Part shown: one piece after another, positions 32,101 through 43,235 of the stretch | Position numbering within the stretch: position 1 is the first letter of the stretch | Layout: every line of letters starts with the position of its first letter | Origin: Litomosoides sigmodontis | Lineage: Eukaryota > Nematoda > Chromadorea > Rhabditida > Onchocercidae | Length of the DNA stretch: 64,000 nt | NCBI GenBank assembly: GCA_963070105.1 | Contig: OY718804.1 | Span: forward strand, 10,121,817-10,185,816 | Direction of reading: 5' to 3' | Position numbers and translations under genes: made by a program | The notes under the pieces: generated by a model | What the model saw: the letters and a program-made list of their open reading frames with translations, nothing else | Told to the model about the DNA's origin: nothing | Database searches by the model: none

Positions 32101-32994
32101 TTTTCAGATTATAGCAGATTCTTTAAATCAGAAAAGGGATGGCTGTCCTACCTCTTGTTTTATGTTCATGTTTATACTTACAAATGGAGTGGATATGCAT
32201 AGTTTCAGTTAGTTTTTTATTGATTTTTTCATAGCTTATGAGATGGTTATCCCCGAAATATAAGTATTGTATGAGTCTTTAAGTGTCGTCCAATAACTAT
32301 TATGGTTACTGAATTTGGAAGCCAATGAAATTCTTATTCGATGCCAGTATTTGAACCATTTGAGCCATATTTACTTTCATATGGGACAAGCAATAAATGC
32401 AAGTAATGTTTGGAAACCATTGAATATTTGAAAAATATGATCGGTATTTACTTAAGTATGAGAGAAGCAACGAATGCAGCAGAGAAAAACAAAAGCAAAG
32501 GATTTATTTATAGCAATACCTTTCGGTGCGGATCGTACTCCTAATCGACAAGAATTAGTATGTGTTGTCGCGATGCACTGTGATATTTTCGAACAGATCC
32601 TCAAGGGTCAGACTATAACAAAAAAGGTTCGTTGTAGGTTTCAAAACTTTTTTGGCAACATGGAGTGAAGTCTCTTAATGCATGGTATAAATTCACGGTC
32701 TAAGTTCATGTCATTGTTAGCACCACATCCCCTTGAACCGTGAAAGGATAGTTTCTATATTGGATAAGATTATTGTCTGCTATATCCAACAATCATCTTT
32801 AAAATGAAAATGAGGATATTAGGTATATCCATTTTATTCCTTTTCTCGAACGACCTCAACTTATTGTGGGAATGCTAATAGATTGTTTACAGGTCATTAA
32901 GCCCGGGCAGATGATAATAATTGGTGATGTAGGTGAGGATGATGTGGTGGATTCCATCAATGAATTGGCCAAGGTGATGAAGCCAAAACTTTGA
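29177..32994 (+). CDS. dhs-28: Peroxisomal 17-beta-HSD4 / DHS-28-like (3R)-hydroxyacyl-CoA dehydrogenase
   Basis: Exons well supported: 29177-29285, 29548-29606, 29756-29864, 30085-30153, 30432-30581, 30711-30950, 31082-31135, 31522-31584, 31716-31750, 31832-31900 (319 aa). Likely further exons are one from 32108, 32474-32626 (left end uncertain) and 32893-32994 with the stop. The SDR fold shows [13 protein letters not shown] (NAD binding), [19 protein letters not shown], and the active-site [20 protein letters not shown] with Tyr about 163 and Lys about 167. This arrangement is specific to the HSD17B4 dehydrogenase unit, which oxidises (3R)-hydroxyacyl-CoA in peroxisomal beta-oxidation; in C. 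elegans DHS-28 it shortens ascaroside side chains. The 3' exons ([20 protein letters not shown]) resemble a diverged SCP2 lipid-transfer domain. The region 32200-32470 is not resolved, so the join is tentative. Confidence 0.87.
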
Positions 32995-33917
32995 GATTTC
33001 GAAACTTTTCTTTGCATATTAATCAACTATTTCAAGAAACTGAAGTGAAATACAACAGTTTTCGATTTTCTATATAGCTGTTTACATGTGCATTACTACT
33101 AATTTTTATGCTTCCATTTTTTTCTCTTAGCCAGTGTATAGTCGGGAACATCCTGTCGTTTCTTAAACAAGAGGCATACACAAGTCATTTTCATTTGAAG
33201 TGAAATTTATGTGAACTATCGCGTTATGCGTCCTGCCGAGTTTTTTTTTTGACTATATATTTCGAATTTAATGTTCTGAGTATGTCATGTTGGTGTTAAT
33301 AAAAGAAATGGGAAGTGTCTTCGAAAAAGTATTAAGAAATCGTCCTAATTTTGGTCATAATACTTTTGAATAGCTCAATACATACTGTATTTTGTGATGA
33401 GATTGGTCAGGCAAGTAATTTTCTTGTCAAATTTTATTGGAATAAAAAGTTTTTAAAGTCACTTTCTCCGCCTTTTCTGCTACTGTCACGTTTTCTACCT
33501 TTTCTGATTTCCTTTTCTGATTAATCCACAAATAAGTAGCTTGAAATCCTTTTTTCAGGAAAGTTAATTTGCTTAAAGTCGGAAATTTTTTTGGTGCAAT
33601 TTATTTTGCAGTAATATTGTTAATATTTTCGAAGAAATCGTGAAAAATTTGCCTTTCACATACAGTGGAATGAAGTGTCTAACCACTTTTTAAAGCTCGA
33701 AATGGATGTATTGAGGGGATCAAACGTTGCAGATGTTTTGGCGCTCTTTTTTATTTTTTATTCACTAATAAACCGCAATTGTAGATAGTTGGAAGCAGTT
33801 TCTCGAACGATTGTTATTTTGCATTATGACGGAGTTTTTTAGTATGGAATCCTTATACGCGTACTTTTTGTTCTGTGGTGTGACTGATAAAAATTGTAAT
33901 TGTGACACATTGCAGGA
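32995..33917. other. Dehydrogenase 3' UTR and spacer to rpn-12
   Basis: An AATAAA at about 33297-33303 could end the upstream transcript. TTGCAG at 33910-33915, directly before GAATGG, looks like a trans-splice acceptor for rpn-12. Same-strand spacing of 923 bases allows but does not show an operon. Confidence 0.5.
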
Positions 33918-36306
33918 ATGGAGGCGGCACATAAGAAGTTATTAGCTGAATGGAATAAGGAACCGAAGAATCTGGCTGGAGTTGGTGGTGCAATAAAACA
34001 AATTAAAGTAAGCATCTTTGTCACTGTTATTGACCATCGTTTCGAAGCTTTACAAGGATGTACATCCCGATTGCTTTTAGTGAAAGTAGCTTCAGATGGT
34101 GGTGAGTTATGATTGAATATAATGAATGTTTCCAAATTGTCGTCCAACGATAGTGATAATGATGTTTAATGACAAAACTGATTCAGGTTACGGTGTTGTA
34201 TTTTATTTTTCAGTATGTTCTACAATGCGTTCTGAAACACTATGTTCCTCTTTTTTTAGTCGTGTCGAATAGCGGAGTAACCTATTCTGTTTTTCTGTGG
34301 TATTTCAGGAAATGATGGAGAATCCAGAGATACTTAAAGGCTTAAGCAGTGCTGCGTTATATACTATACATCGTAAGTTTTTTTTGCATGGTGGAAAAAA
34401 TTGCGAAACAACGTTGTATTCTTAGGCTGGGCCATTTAAATAAATTTATATAAACACAAGATTTGTATTTTGCAGGAGATGTGTACGAAATTGATGCCCT
34501 ACGTGCTGTACTACAATCTGATCTCAAAGCTTTTCATGAAGCGATCAGTGTTGTGATGAATTTTTACGATTGTTACAAGTCTGTTTTTTCTTTGAAAATA
34601 TGGATGAATTCTAGTTTTAGCTTTCATATCGTTGCAACAGTCAAAAGCTTATTTACCAAAATTTTTTTTACCTGTTTACTCGAATAACGATTAATTTCCA
34701 GATTAAATGAAGAATCACCAAATAAATTCTTAATGATTGGTTTAAACCTGATGTATTTTTTGACAACTAATCAACACGCACAGTTCCACATGGTATGTTA
34801 AGTTTGCTCACTCTCTACTGTTCTGCGTTTGTTGCAGAAGTGAAAATATGGTTGTTGGTCCAGTGGCTACTTCATTTTAGTTGCTGTTCTGTTGTTAAGT
34901 GAAAAGTTCCACGTCTCAATGCATAGTCTTACTTTACTTGTTGTTCCATCAATCAGTACTGATACTAGCCTTCTCCGGTTCACCTAGGTCTGATGGAAAA
35001 ATGATGGAAAGTGATTCCTTTTCATATGGAATTAAATGATTTTTCAATCATTCCTTTTCCAGTTGTTGGAACAGATCGACCAAAATGTTCAGCAGAACAA
35101 CCCATATATTACAATACCGGTGAAATTAGAACAGTCGTTAATGGAAGGTGTTTATAATAAGGTATGCTAATAACTACAATAATTGTGGATGAAATGTTTG
35201 TATTGGCTTAGAAAATGCCATTTACTTATTGTGGTGTGGCTGTTTTTTTTTTTTGATAAGACAACTCCACTGTTGTGTTAGAGTTTATCAGGTTGTATTT
35301 GTATTGTTTGTATTGTATTCATGACGCTTTTCTCCTATTGCTTTTAAAAGCTCAATTTTTCTTTCAGATTGTTTTGACGGAGAAAAACATACCTAGCCCA
35401 TATTATGCTCTTTTTATTCGCATATCGATGGATACAGTGCGGTGTGTTATATTTTCAAATATTTTGATTCTAACGTAACGTAAAAAGCAAAGATCATTAC
35501 AATTTGCATCAAATAATGCGAAATATATACATTTGTTGGAATTTGCAGAGATGAGATAGCTTCATGTATCGAATGCTCCTTCAAGAAAGTTTCACAAAAA
35601 GATGCTACACAATTGCTTCTTTTCAACAGTGTCAGCGAAGTCATCCCCTTTGCAAAAAAGGTATTGTAAACTGGATTTTCTGATTTGCATCATGTGTTTT
35701 TGCTCAGTTAATTTTTTATTTTATGTTTTCCTTTGATTTCAAAAGTGAGAGTCAAGCAAAACTAGATCAACTAAGAAACGATACTGAGTCGATTGAACGG
35801 ATTTGTTTGACGGTTGATGTCTCTTCTTTGCAGTTCCATTATTGTCTTCTGAATCAGTGACAGAATGTTGCTGGCAAAAAAGAAAGACAACATGTTTTGG
35901 AAAAAACAGAGGATAAAAATGTAATAAAACCAAAAAAAGCACGTCGGATATGTTTGGTCTGGAAGATTTGGTTTGATATGTAGTCGCTCATTTCTGTTAA
36001 TATTTTATGAAGTCTATGTTTAAACTAGCTGTTGTAGCGTTCCTGGAAGAGTTCGGGCAATACGTATATTTTTGAACAAGGACTCTCTGGGGTGAGTTCT
36101 GATTCTACTTTAAATAAATAAAAATTACAAATTTAAGTTCATCTAACAAATTTGTAATTTAAGACCTAATAAATTGTAGACGTAGCAATTGATGTGATTA
36201 CGATTAAACTATGTGGTTTCAGCCGACTCAAAAAGAACAACTGGATACGAAGAGGATCGCGAAACAAACAATATTTTATGCGAAACAACTTGAAATGATT
36301 GTGTAA
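33918..36306 (+). CDS. rpn-12: 26S proteasome regulatory subunit RPN12 (PSMD8)
   Basis: Nine exons in phase: 33918-34007, 34309-34372, 34476-34578, 34702-34792, 35063-35161, 35368-35441, 35549-35660, 36038-36091, 36223-36306; 256 aa, the usual family length. Landmarks: LAEWNKEPKNLAGVG at the N-terminus, RDVYEIDALRAVLQSDLKAF, FLMIGLNLMYFL, then the PCI domain with VKLEQSLMEGVYNKIVL, RDEIASCIECSFKKVS and LLLFNS. The C-terminus AKQLEMIV is the same as in animal PSMD8 proteins. RPN12 is a lid subunit whose C-terminus docks late in lid assembly and triggers joining to the base. The start is set by an acceptor-like TTGCAG three bases upstream of the ATG. Earlier open frames inside introns were discarded because exon phases close without them. 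Confidence 0.96.
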
Positions 36307-37218
36307 ATATGGGAAAATTCAGAATGATTGATTTTCCTTTGCATAAATCGATTTGTTGTTACTGTGCTGGCAGTTAAAAATTAGCTTTCCTTCACATCAT
36401 TCAATTCAATAAGAGTGCAGTAGTGTTTTAATGCAGACTGACTGTAACTATATGCATGACATTGCCTTACACAGTTTTATTTCATACATTATTGGCCCGA
36501 TTCCCAGTATTTTAAATATAACGATAATCTAACGATCTACCTGGTTGCAAACAACAAGAAATATTTGAATTACTCAATGGCAAATTTCACACATTGGTAC
36601 ATATTTGGTACGCATATTTTATCGGTTGATTACGACTCAAGACTCCTTCAGATTATAGCAATGTCTTTTTATGTAAGCAGAATATGTCAAATAGGTGAAT
36701 TTGTAGGACACCAGAAGAGTGCAATTTCGGAATCCCGGAAATACATTAGAACGAAAAATGTTGGAACGACTTGGCAGGAAAATTAACATTTAATTTAATT
36801 CTGAGAGAGAATAGGATAATTTCCCGGTGACCATTTGGTCACTCCGAATGCTTCATGGTATGAGAATTATGCAGAAAAGTGTAAGTAATATCAATGTATA
36901 AGCCTTCATTTTAATGACATTTTAGAAGTTATGAATTTTTTTTCTTTTGCGAATCATATATAAATAGATTAAGGGATTAATCGGTTATCATTTTTTAAAT
37001 TTGGTAAAACAACTATTGGTGTGATTTGGCGGAGGGTAGCATCCAATCTGCCTTGGAAAAAAAATACAGGGCGGTGATAAGGGACGATGTCTAAGAAGCG
37101 AAGGAAGCTTGGTTTGCGGTCGTTGCATTTGATACTCTCAGTCCCATTATTTTAATTCTAACCTTAATCATATTTCATTTCTCATGGGAGCATTAATTGT
37201 AACTGTTATGGTTGGAAG
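36307..37218. other. Spacer between rpn-12 and kinase gene
   Basis: A 73-codon frame at 36565-36786 has no splice context, motif or family resemblance. The remainder is AT-rich non-coding sequence and probable kinase promoter. Confidence 0.5.
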
Positions 37219-40126
37219 ATGAGGGAAGAGAGATTGAGTTTAGGAGAAGAGTGGAATGATGGAGATGTGGATGAGGGAAATGAGAAACATCATAAGGAAG
37301 AGGAGCTGGAAGAATCTGTAGAGGAGCAGTTACGTTATAAAAAGATACTTGTATGTTCGTGAAATTAATTGCTTTAAAGGATTTCAAATTTTAGCTCTCT
37401 TTTTTTGTAAAATCACTTAAAAATGTCAGAAGTGTCCATTCATATAAAGTATCCTTCAACACATTTAAGCAGTTCCACCGAATTTTCTTTCAGATGAAGA
37501 AGAAGGGACATGAAAGGAAGAGAAGAGAAAAGGAGGGAGAGAAACAGCAGAAATCACCTATGAAACGGCCAAAGCTATCAAACGGTGTCATTATCAATAC
37601 AGATACTAGCAGGTCATCCTATCTTGTCTAATTAATTGACAAATTGATAATGCTAATGAGCCTATCCTAAGTTTCATGCTATGAACTATGTGTGTGTTAC
37701 TCATTTAATTTCATCTTCCGATTCGTAGTATTTTCAACTGCGTAAAAATCTACGCTTGTGCTTCAAGCATCAACATCATTCAGAAATTAACGGAAAGATC
37801 AAAGAAAGACGATAGTATCTTTTAAAATAAAGCATGTTTTGCTCGTAAAACTAATGAAATAGCAAGCAATCGTTTATTTTTATTTTCAGATATGAAATTA
37901 TTCAATTATTAGGAGGTGGAGGTTTTGGTGATGTTTATAAAGTACGAGAAATTAATAGCGATGAAATGTTTGCTCTGAAAACTGAAACGAATGGCTCAGG
38001 AAAGGCATTGAATCGATTAAAAGTAGATTTTACAGGAATGTTAAAGTATTCATTAATCACTGAAGTCATAGTCTTTTTAAAGGATTTTTTTTCGGTATAA
38101 ATTTTACATCCAACAATTCTTTCTCATTTTATTCGCTTTTTAATGCATTTGCTAAAATGTGTCAAATCTTTTGCTTTAATAAAACTGCGAAAAAAAGCTA
38201 TCGAAATTGATGAACGACAAAATATGAAATACTCCTGTCCTTTTTAAAATAGATGGAAATGAGTATTTTGCAAGAATGTAAAAGTTTGCCAGAAAAGAAG
38301 CGGAAGCATTTCACCAAGATGATTGATAGAGGTGAGTCCATTGCAATCATTTATCGATCTGAATCAGTTCAAATATTTGCTTATAAATTATATAGTAAGT
38401 AAATGAATCTAGTAAGTTTTTTTTCCTGCAAGTATTAGGATGAATTTTGGGACAATTGCGCTCCTAACCGTTACATTAGGAGGGAATATTTTGTGACATA
38501 TCGACGAGGATCATATATATTTCGATAGTGAAACTATTGTTTTTTTAATGAAGTGCGTTTTCAACTTAAACTATTCTTTTCAACAAGGACGGACGGAATC
38601 ATTTAAATTTATTGTGATGCAATTGGTGGGTGCGAGCGTCGACAAACTTCAAAGGCAACAACCCAAGAAGCATTTTACGTTTGTCGCTACCCTTCATTGT
38701 GTCATCTTCCTCCAGACACGTGCATAGATAGTTCAAATCTTTCGGTCTTAGCCTCTGATAAGAATAATATCATCGTTTCTCATAATTTCGTTCAGGCTCG
38801 AATATTGTTTAGATTCTCGACCACCATAAAATTAGGACTTCAAACTTTGGAAGGAATAGCGGATTTGCACGATCTTGGCTATCTTCATCGTGATATTAAA
38901 CCACAGAATTTTTCGATTGGTTTAAAACAAAAAGCAAATGTTATTTACATACTTGATTTTGGTATTGCACGACGATATATCGAAAAAGATAGCAAAGCAA
39001 TTAGGTTTGTTAAATCAAGCCGCCGCCATATCACGTTGCAAATCACGGAACATAGCACAATGAAATGAGCAGCCCAAATTAGAAAAATTAGAAGTAACAT
39101 TAATTAGCAAACCATTCAAGGCATCCATTTTAGCGAAACATTTAGGAAGAGCAAAACTTCAATACTTTTTTACCCCGTAACTGGTAAAAAATGCAATATC
39201 ATTAAGTAAACAAAACTACAAATTATCCACAATCACTCCGTACTCGTAAGTAACTTTCAATGCTAAAACAGATTGACGAAACACACGTCCCTGACATTGA
39301 ATGATTATATTACTATCACGTTTCAAGTAGTTTGCCTAATAGTTTGATATTTCTGACGAGTGAGGCTATTTTAATTTTTGATTAAAAAAGTGAACAGTGA
39401 ATATTTTGAGATTACCGCGAAAAATGGTACGCTTTCTTGGTACTGTACGATTTGCATCACGAAGCTGTCATCATTCACGTGAACAGTGCCGACGAGATGA
39501 CCTTGAATCCTGGGTGTACATGTTCATCGAGTTCACGGAGCATGCGTCATTGCCTTGGTCAAGGATTATTGATCGTGAAATTGTTTGTAGGGAAAAGGAA
39601 CGACTGTTTGCTGGCATATGTTTGTTTATGTGAATATAATGCTGTCAAAGTTTCAAGTTTAGAAGTTTTTATAAATTGAACGAATTATTAGTTTGCTAGT
39701 AATCACTGAGAAATATGCAAACGTAGGGAAACCTGTAAGATGCAAATCATTAGTTTTTGTGGTGAAGCAAACACTAAATGATTATATTTGCAATTAGTCA
39801 ATTTAATCGAAATTAATCAAAAGCTAATTTCCATCTTCAATTCTCTATTCTTTGCTCTCATTAAATTTCTTCAATTTTGATTTATTAATATTACAGATAC
39901 GAAACATATAGCTAGCTTACCGATGGAAATTCATAAGATTTTAAAATATATTAACGAGTTGGATTTTCAAAATACGCCTGATTATGAGTACATATCAGCA
40001 ATGTTGAAACGAGCAGCCGCACGTAAACATGCCAGCATTACAGCGAAATTTGATTGGGAAGAATCTGAGGTTCATCATAATTCAATTCTTTTACAAATGA
40101 AATTGTCAACGATCGAGCTAGCTTAA
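37219..40126 (+). CDS. CK1/TTBK-like serine/threonine kinase with charged N-terminal extension
   Basis: Eight exons: 37219-37350, 37494-37612, 37890-38022, 38253-38331, 38588-38678, 38813-39004, 39411-39619, 39897-40126; about 394 aa. Residues 1-44 are very acidic and 45-83 very basic (KKKGHERKRREKEG). The kinase domain begins RYEIIQLLGGGGFGDVYKV, with the ATP-anchoring Lys at about 114 (FALKTE), YLHRDIKPQN with catalytic Asp at about 212, and LDFGIARRY with Asp at about 233. It uses the CK1-family GTVRFASR segment in place of APE, then RRDDLESWVYMFIEF and LPWSRI. All key residues are present, so it should be active. This subfamily is greatly expanded in nematodes, often with germline expression; substrate unknown. 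Some junctions use weaker splice sites (acceptor TTTGAG at 39410) but every phase closes. Confidence 0.92.
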
Positions 40127-41037
40127 TAAGTGCAGTCGAAATCATTTATGTGTCCATTTTCCGCGTGTATTCACACCTACACGAAATGGTCACGCTGAAT
40201 AAGCGGAATTCTAAGAAACAAACATTTACCAAATCCAAACCTAATATATGTAGCGCAACAGTAATGTAAGAGTACTGTAGCGTTGTAATTTCTGATGGTA
40301 ACCTTAATGACTGCCTTTTTTTCCTCATTATTTCTAATTTTTAAATTATCAACTAGAAAGAATTTGAAATTGAGTAAAGGTGTAATTTAGTTCTTATGCT
40401 TAAGTTCATAGAAGAAATTACATGATTATGTTTCGTAAAAATAAAACATAAGTGAAAAATTATTTGCATAGAAATAATATTACAGAGCGAAACGTACGGT
40501 GATGAGAAATACAGAACTTGAAATGAGAAATGGGAAAGTGGAAAGCCAATGAAAGGGTAACGATTTTCTGATGAAGGCTAATAGGAAGGTACTATATATT
40601 AAATTTGAATTTCGCATGAAATTATTTAGTAATATGAAATTACTTGCAAGAAATGTAATAAATTTTAGCTTTCGATATCATCGACGAAAGAAGCATAGCT
40701 TTTTCAGTTGTATGAATTAAGTTGGTATTGATATATTCGATAGGATTTTTTAACTGCAAGCATTTCAAAGGTGAAATAGGAATAAGTAAATCATTTCAAA
40801 GGTGAAATAGGAATAAATAAATGATGTATAAGAGAATATGTACATTCACTTCATTTTGTATTATAAGCAAATATACAAATTATACATGAAATTTGAAAGC
40901 GAATGGGCGCTGAATGTAAGGATTTTTTTGGACGATTTTTTTTTCTAACCTTAATAGGCATAAGCAGTAACTTCCGGAATGATTATAAGCAATCGTTCAG
41001 TGGACTGAAGCATCTCATAATCATTTGAAATTATGGC
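40127..41037. other. Spacer between convergent kinase and K2P channel A
   Basis: 3' flanks of both genes. Holds a 31-bp tandem duplication at 40761-40822, listed separately. No coding exon seen. Confidence 0.5.
40761..40822. repeat. 31-bp tandem duplication
   Basis: Two adjacent copies (40761-40791, 40792-40822) beginning CATTTCAAAGGTGAAATAGG, differing by one base (AAGTAAAT against AAATAAAT). Confidence 0.92.
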
Positions 41038-43235
41038 CTAGTCGTAATCTTCGTCATCTCGTGATTTAAATTTGTTAGCCAACCAACTGACTTTATTCAC
41101 AACCTGAAATTTACATTAAATTATTCGTTAAGCTTCTTATTCTATCTAACTGTCTAGAATCAGTACCACTCACCTCTTCTTGTGCTAAGTTAAAGCACAT
41201 CGCTAGCAGTGCCATTCCAAATAGAAGATAAACTGATGTTATTACAAGTTTCTTCTGTGCATCCTTATCATTTCCCACCGATGCACCAGGAAATTTATCA
41301 CCAAATCCTTGGAAAATTTAAGTCACAAACAAAAGCAAACATTTATGTCTAATTTGTTGAAAAATTTTTTTGAAATATCGTGAAAATCATTGCATGAACT
41401 GTTACAAAATTTTCTATTCAAACATTAGAATGTTGGCAGATTTTTCTTCGCTTATAAATGTTGCGAAATTTTTAAAATTTTTTAAAAGTTCAAGTACCGA
41501 TGGTTGTTAAAGAGATGTAGCAAAAGTAGAAGCTGTCGAGAAATGTCCATCCTTCCCACAAGCAGAACAGTACCGAACCGGCCACCAAATAGGCGAACAT
41601 TGTTAAAAATACCAAACTTAGCGGTACTGATATACGCTGCAGTTGTGCTTCCACACTCTCTCTCACCTTAAACTCCCATCGTTTACCACACATTTGTTGA
41701 CTAATTCTCAGGCTTACTTCCTTAATTCATTTCTGAATTCACTTTCCGGTTTTCTGACTTTCGCGGAAAAACTTATGGGGAAAAAAGGAAATAACAACAG
41801 GATTACTTCAAGTTGTTCGATTTGTGCACGAGCTGTTAGCAAGTCCCGTACGTTAGAACTGAGTCGGAATGACTCACTTGATAAATCCTTGTTTCCATCC
41901 TGCAGCATTAGAAATTAGACGTTTAATGTTTAATGAATTTATTGACTGTGAAAAAAACCGAATTTTTTTTCGCTTCAATTTTCAAATCAATTTACCCGTA
42001 CCAGTCGTGAAACAAAAGAGTTGGCAGAGCGCAATTCTGCAGCTTTGCGCCGTTTATGCCATAAAATGAGACGATATTTGAGTCGTATTGAGCGTGCATA
42101 AAAGAATCGAAAAATTTTTGCCATAACGTCTCCCATATTCGTTAAAAAAAGTAGCATGAGAGGTATGCCTGAAGAAAATTCAGTCAAAATTCTCAATGAA
42201 ATGAGCAAATGTGGAAGAGAGAGAGAGAGAGAGAGAGAAAGAGGAGGATGACGTACCAATAATTGCGAATAAAATAGTTAATGTTTTGCCGAAATATGTT
42301 TTAGCACATGTATTACCGTATCCGATAGTTGTTATCACTGTTAGCGAGTACAGAAAGGCTCCGGTAAATGTCCATTGAGCTGATAAACCATATTCCTGAA
42401 ATAATTTTAAGTTATCTTGAACTTAATCCTCTATTGAATTAATGCTCGAAGTATTCCTCTGAAGCATAAAAGATGTTCTCTTATTTTTTGCTATGTGAAA
42501 TGTTAAAATGAATTTTCAATATCAACAAGCTCAATTTATAAAATTTATCCTTGATACTGTAAAAAAGAAAGCAATGATAGGGTGATGCTGCTTAAAACAA
42601 GCATATAGCCGAAGAAATTTTTACTAACGCTTCCATCATATCCACGTTTGATTGCCCACATACACTTACGCTGAAATTGTCGTACCTGTGCATGAACTGT
42701 ACGTTCCCACTGTGCACGATCCAATTTGTTAACCCTAAGTTGTTCATTCCTTGAATTGTATTCCGAATGTCTATCACAGAAATCGGAACTCAGATATTTT
42801 TCTACTCAAACTGCTTATTTAAGCAATGCAATTGAATGCACAGAATAGGGCGATTTAAAAAACCTGAAAGTAGCATTCCAGGCTATATTGACAGCTTTTT
42901 GTCGTGCTGTTGTTACTTGGCTCTGGATGAATGCTTCATGTGGTCTTTCTACCGCTCGGAACACAACCGCACCGAGCAGTGCATATCCAATCACCTAAAT
43001 TACCTGCTTATAATTTTGACTGCCAGTGTGTTGATGCTGGAGCAGATTTGTGTTCTTGGCCCACTAAATCAAAGTTGACTCCTTTGCCTTTTCAAAAATG
43101 TAAATTACACGACTGAAACGCTGAGACACTAACCAGTGCGCACAGTCCAACATGAGAAAAGAAGAAGGCAATGATGCGTTTGATAAGGTTAATCACTCGG
43201 GTGACCTTTGATCGTCGATGATTTCTTCGTGCCAT
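41038..43235 (-). CDS. Two-pore-domain (K2P/TWK) potassium channel A
   Basis: Eight minus-strand exons in order: 43134-43235, 42864-42994, 42629-42770, 42257-42395, 41996-42168, 41807-41899, 41498-41666, 41174-41307, then terminal exon 41038-41103; about 382 aa. The N-terminus [14 protein letters not shown] is basic. TM1 spans the first splice ([11 protein letters not shown] / [12 protein letters not shown]). The extracellular cap contains [19 protein letters not shown]. Pore 1 has [12 protein letters not shown]3 has [20 protein letters not shown], pore 2 has ISLTTIGFGD, and TM4 ends [11 protein letters not shown]. Both selectivity filters (GYG, GFG) are intact, indicating a K+-selective leak channel acting as a dimer. 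The TM3-TM4 loop is basic then Ser-rich. The exon 6 to 7 join (GAA / GTGAGAG) is the least certain. The short tail ends RDDEDYD. A GA repeat lies in the intron at 42213-42240. Confidence 0.92.
42213..42243. repeat. GA microsatellite in a K2P channel A intron
   Basis: About 14 GA units between the exon carrying pore 1 and the exon carrying TM3. The Ser/Leu-rich open frame read across it on the minus strand is compositional. Confidence 0.9.

Noticed and set aside
35820..35942. Extra rpn-12 exon between 35660 and 36038
   Set aside because: An acceptor-like site exists, but the frame stops soon and the flanking exons join in phase without it, matching the family length.
36565..36786. 73-codon frame between rpn-12 and the kinase
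   Set aside because: No recognised motif, no acceptor near the ATG, and not part of either neighbour's exon chain.
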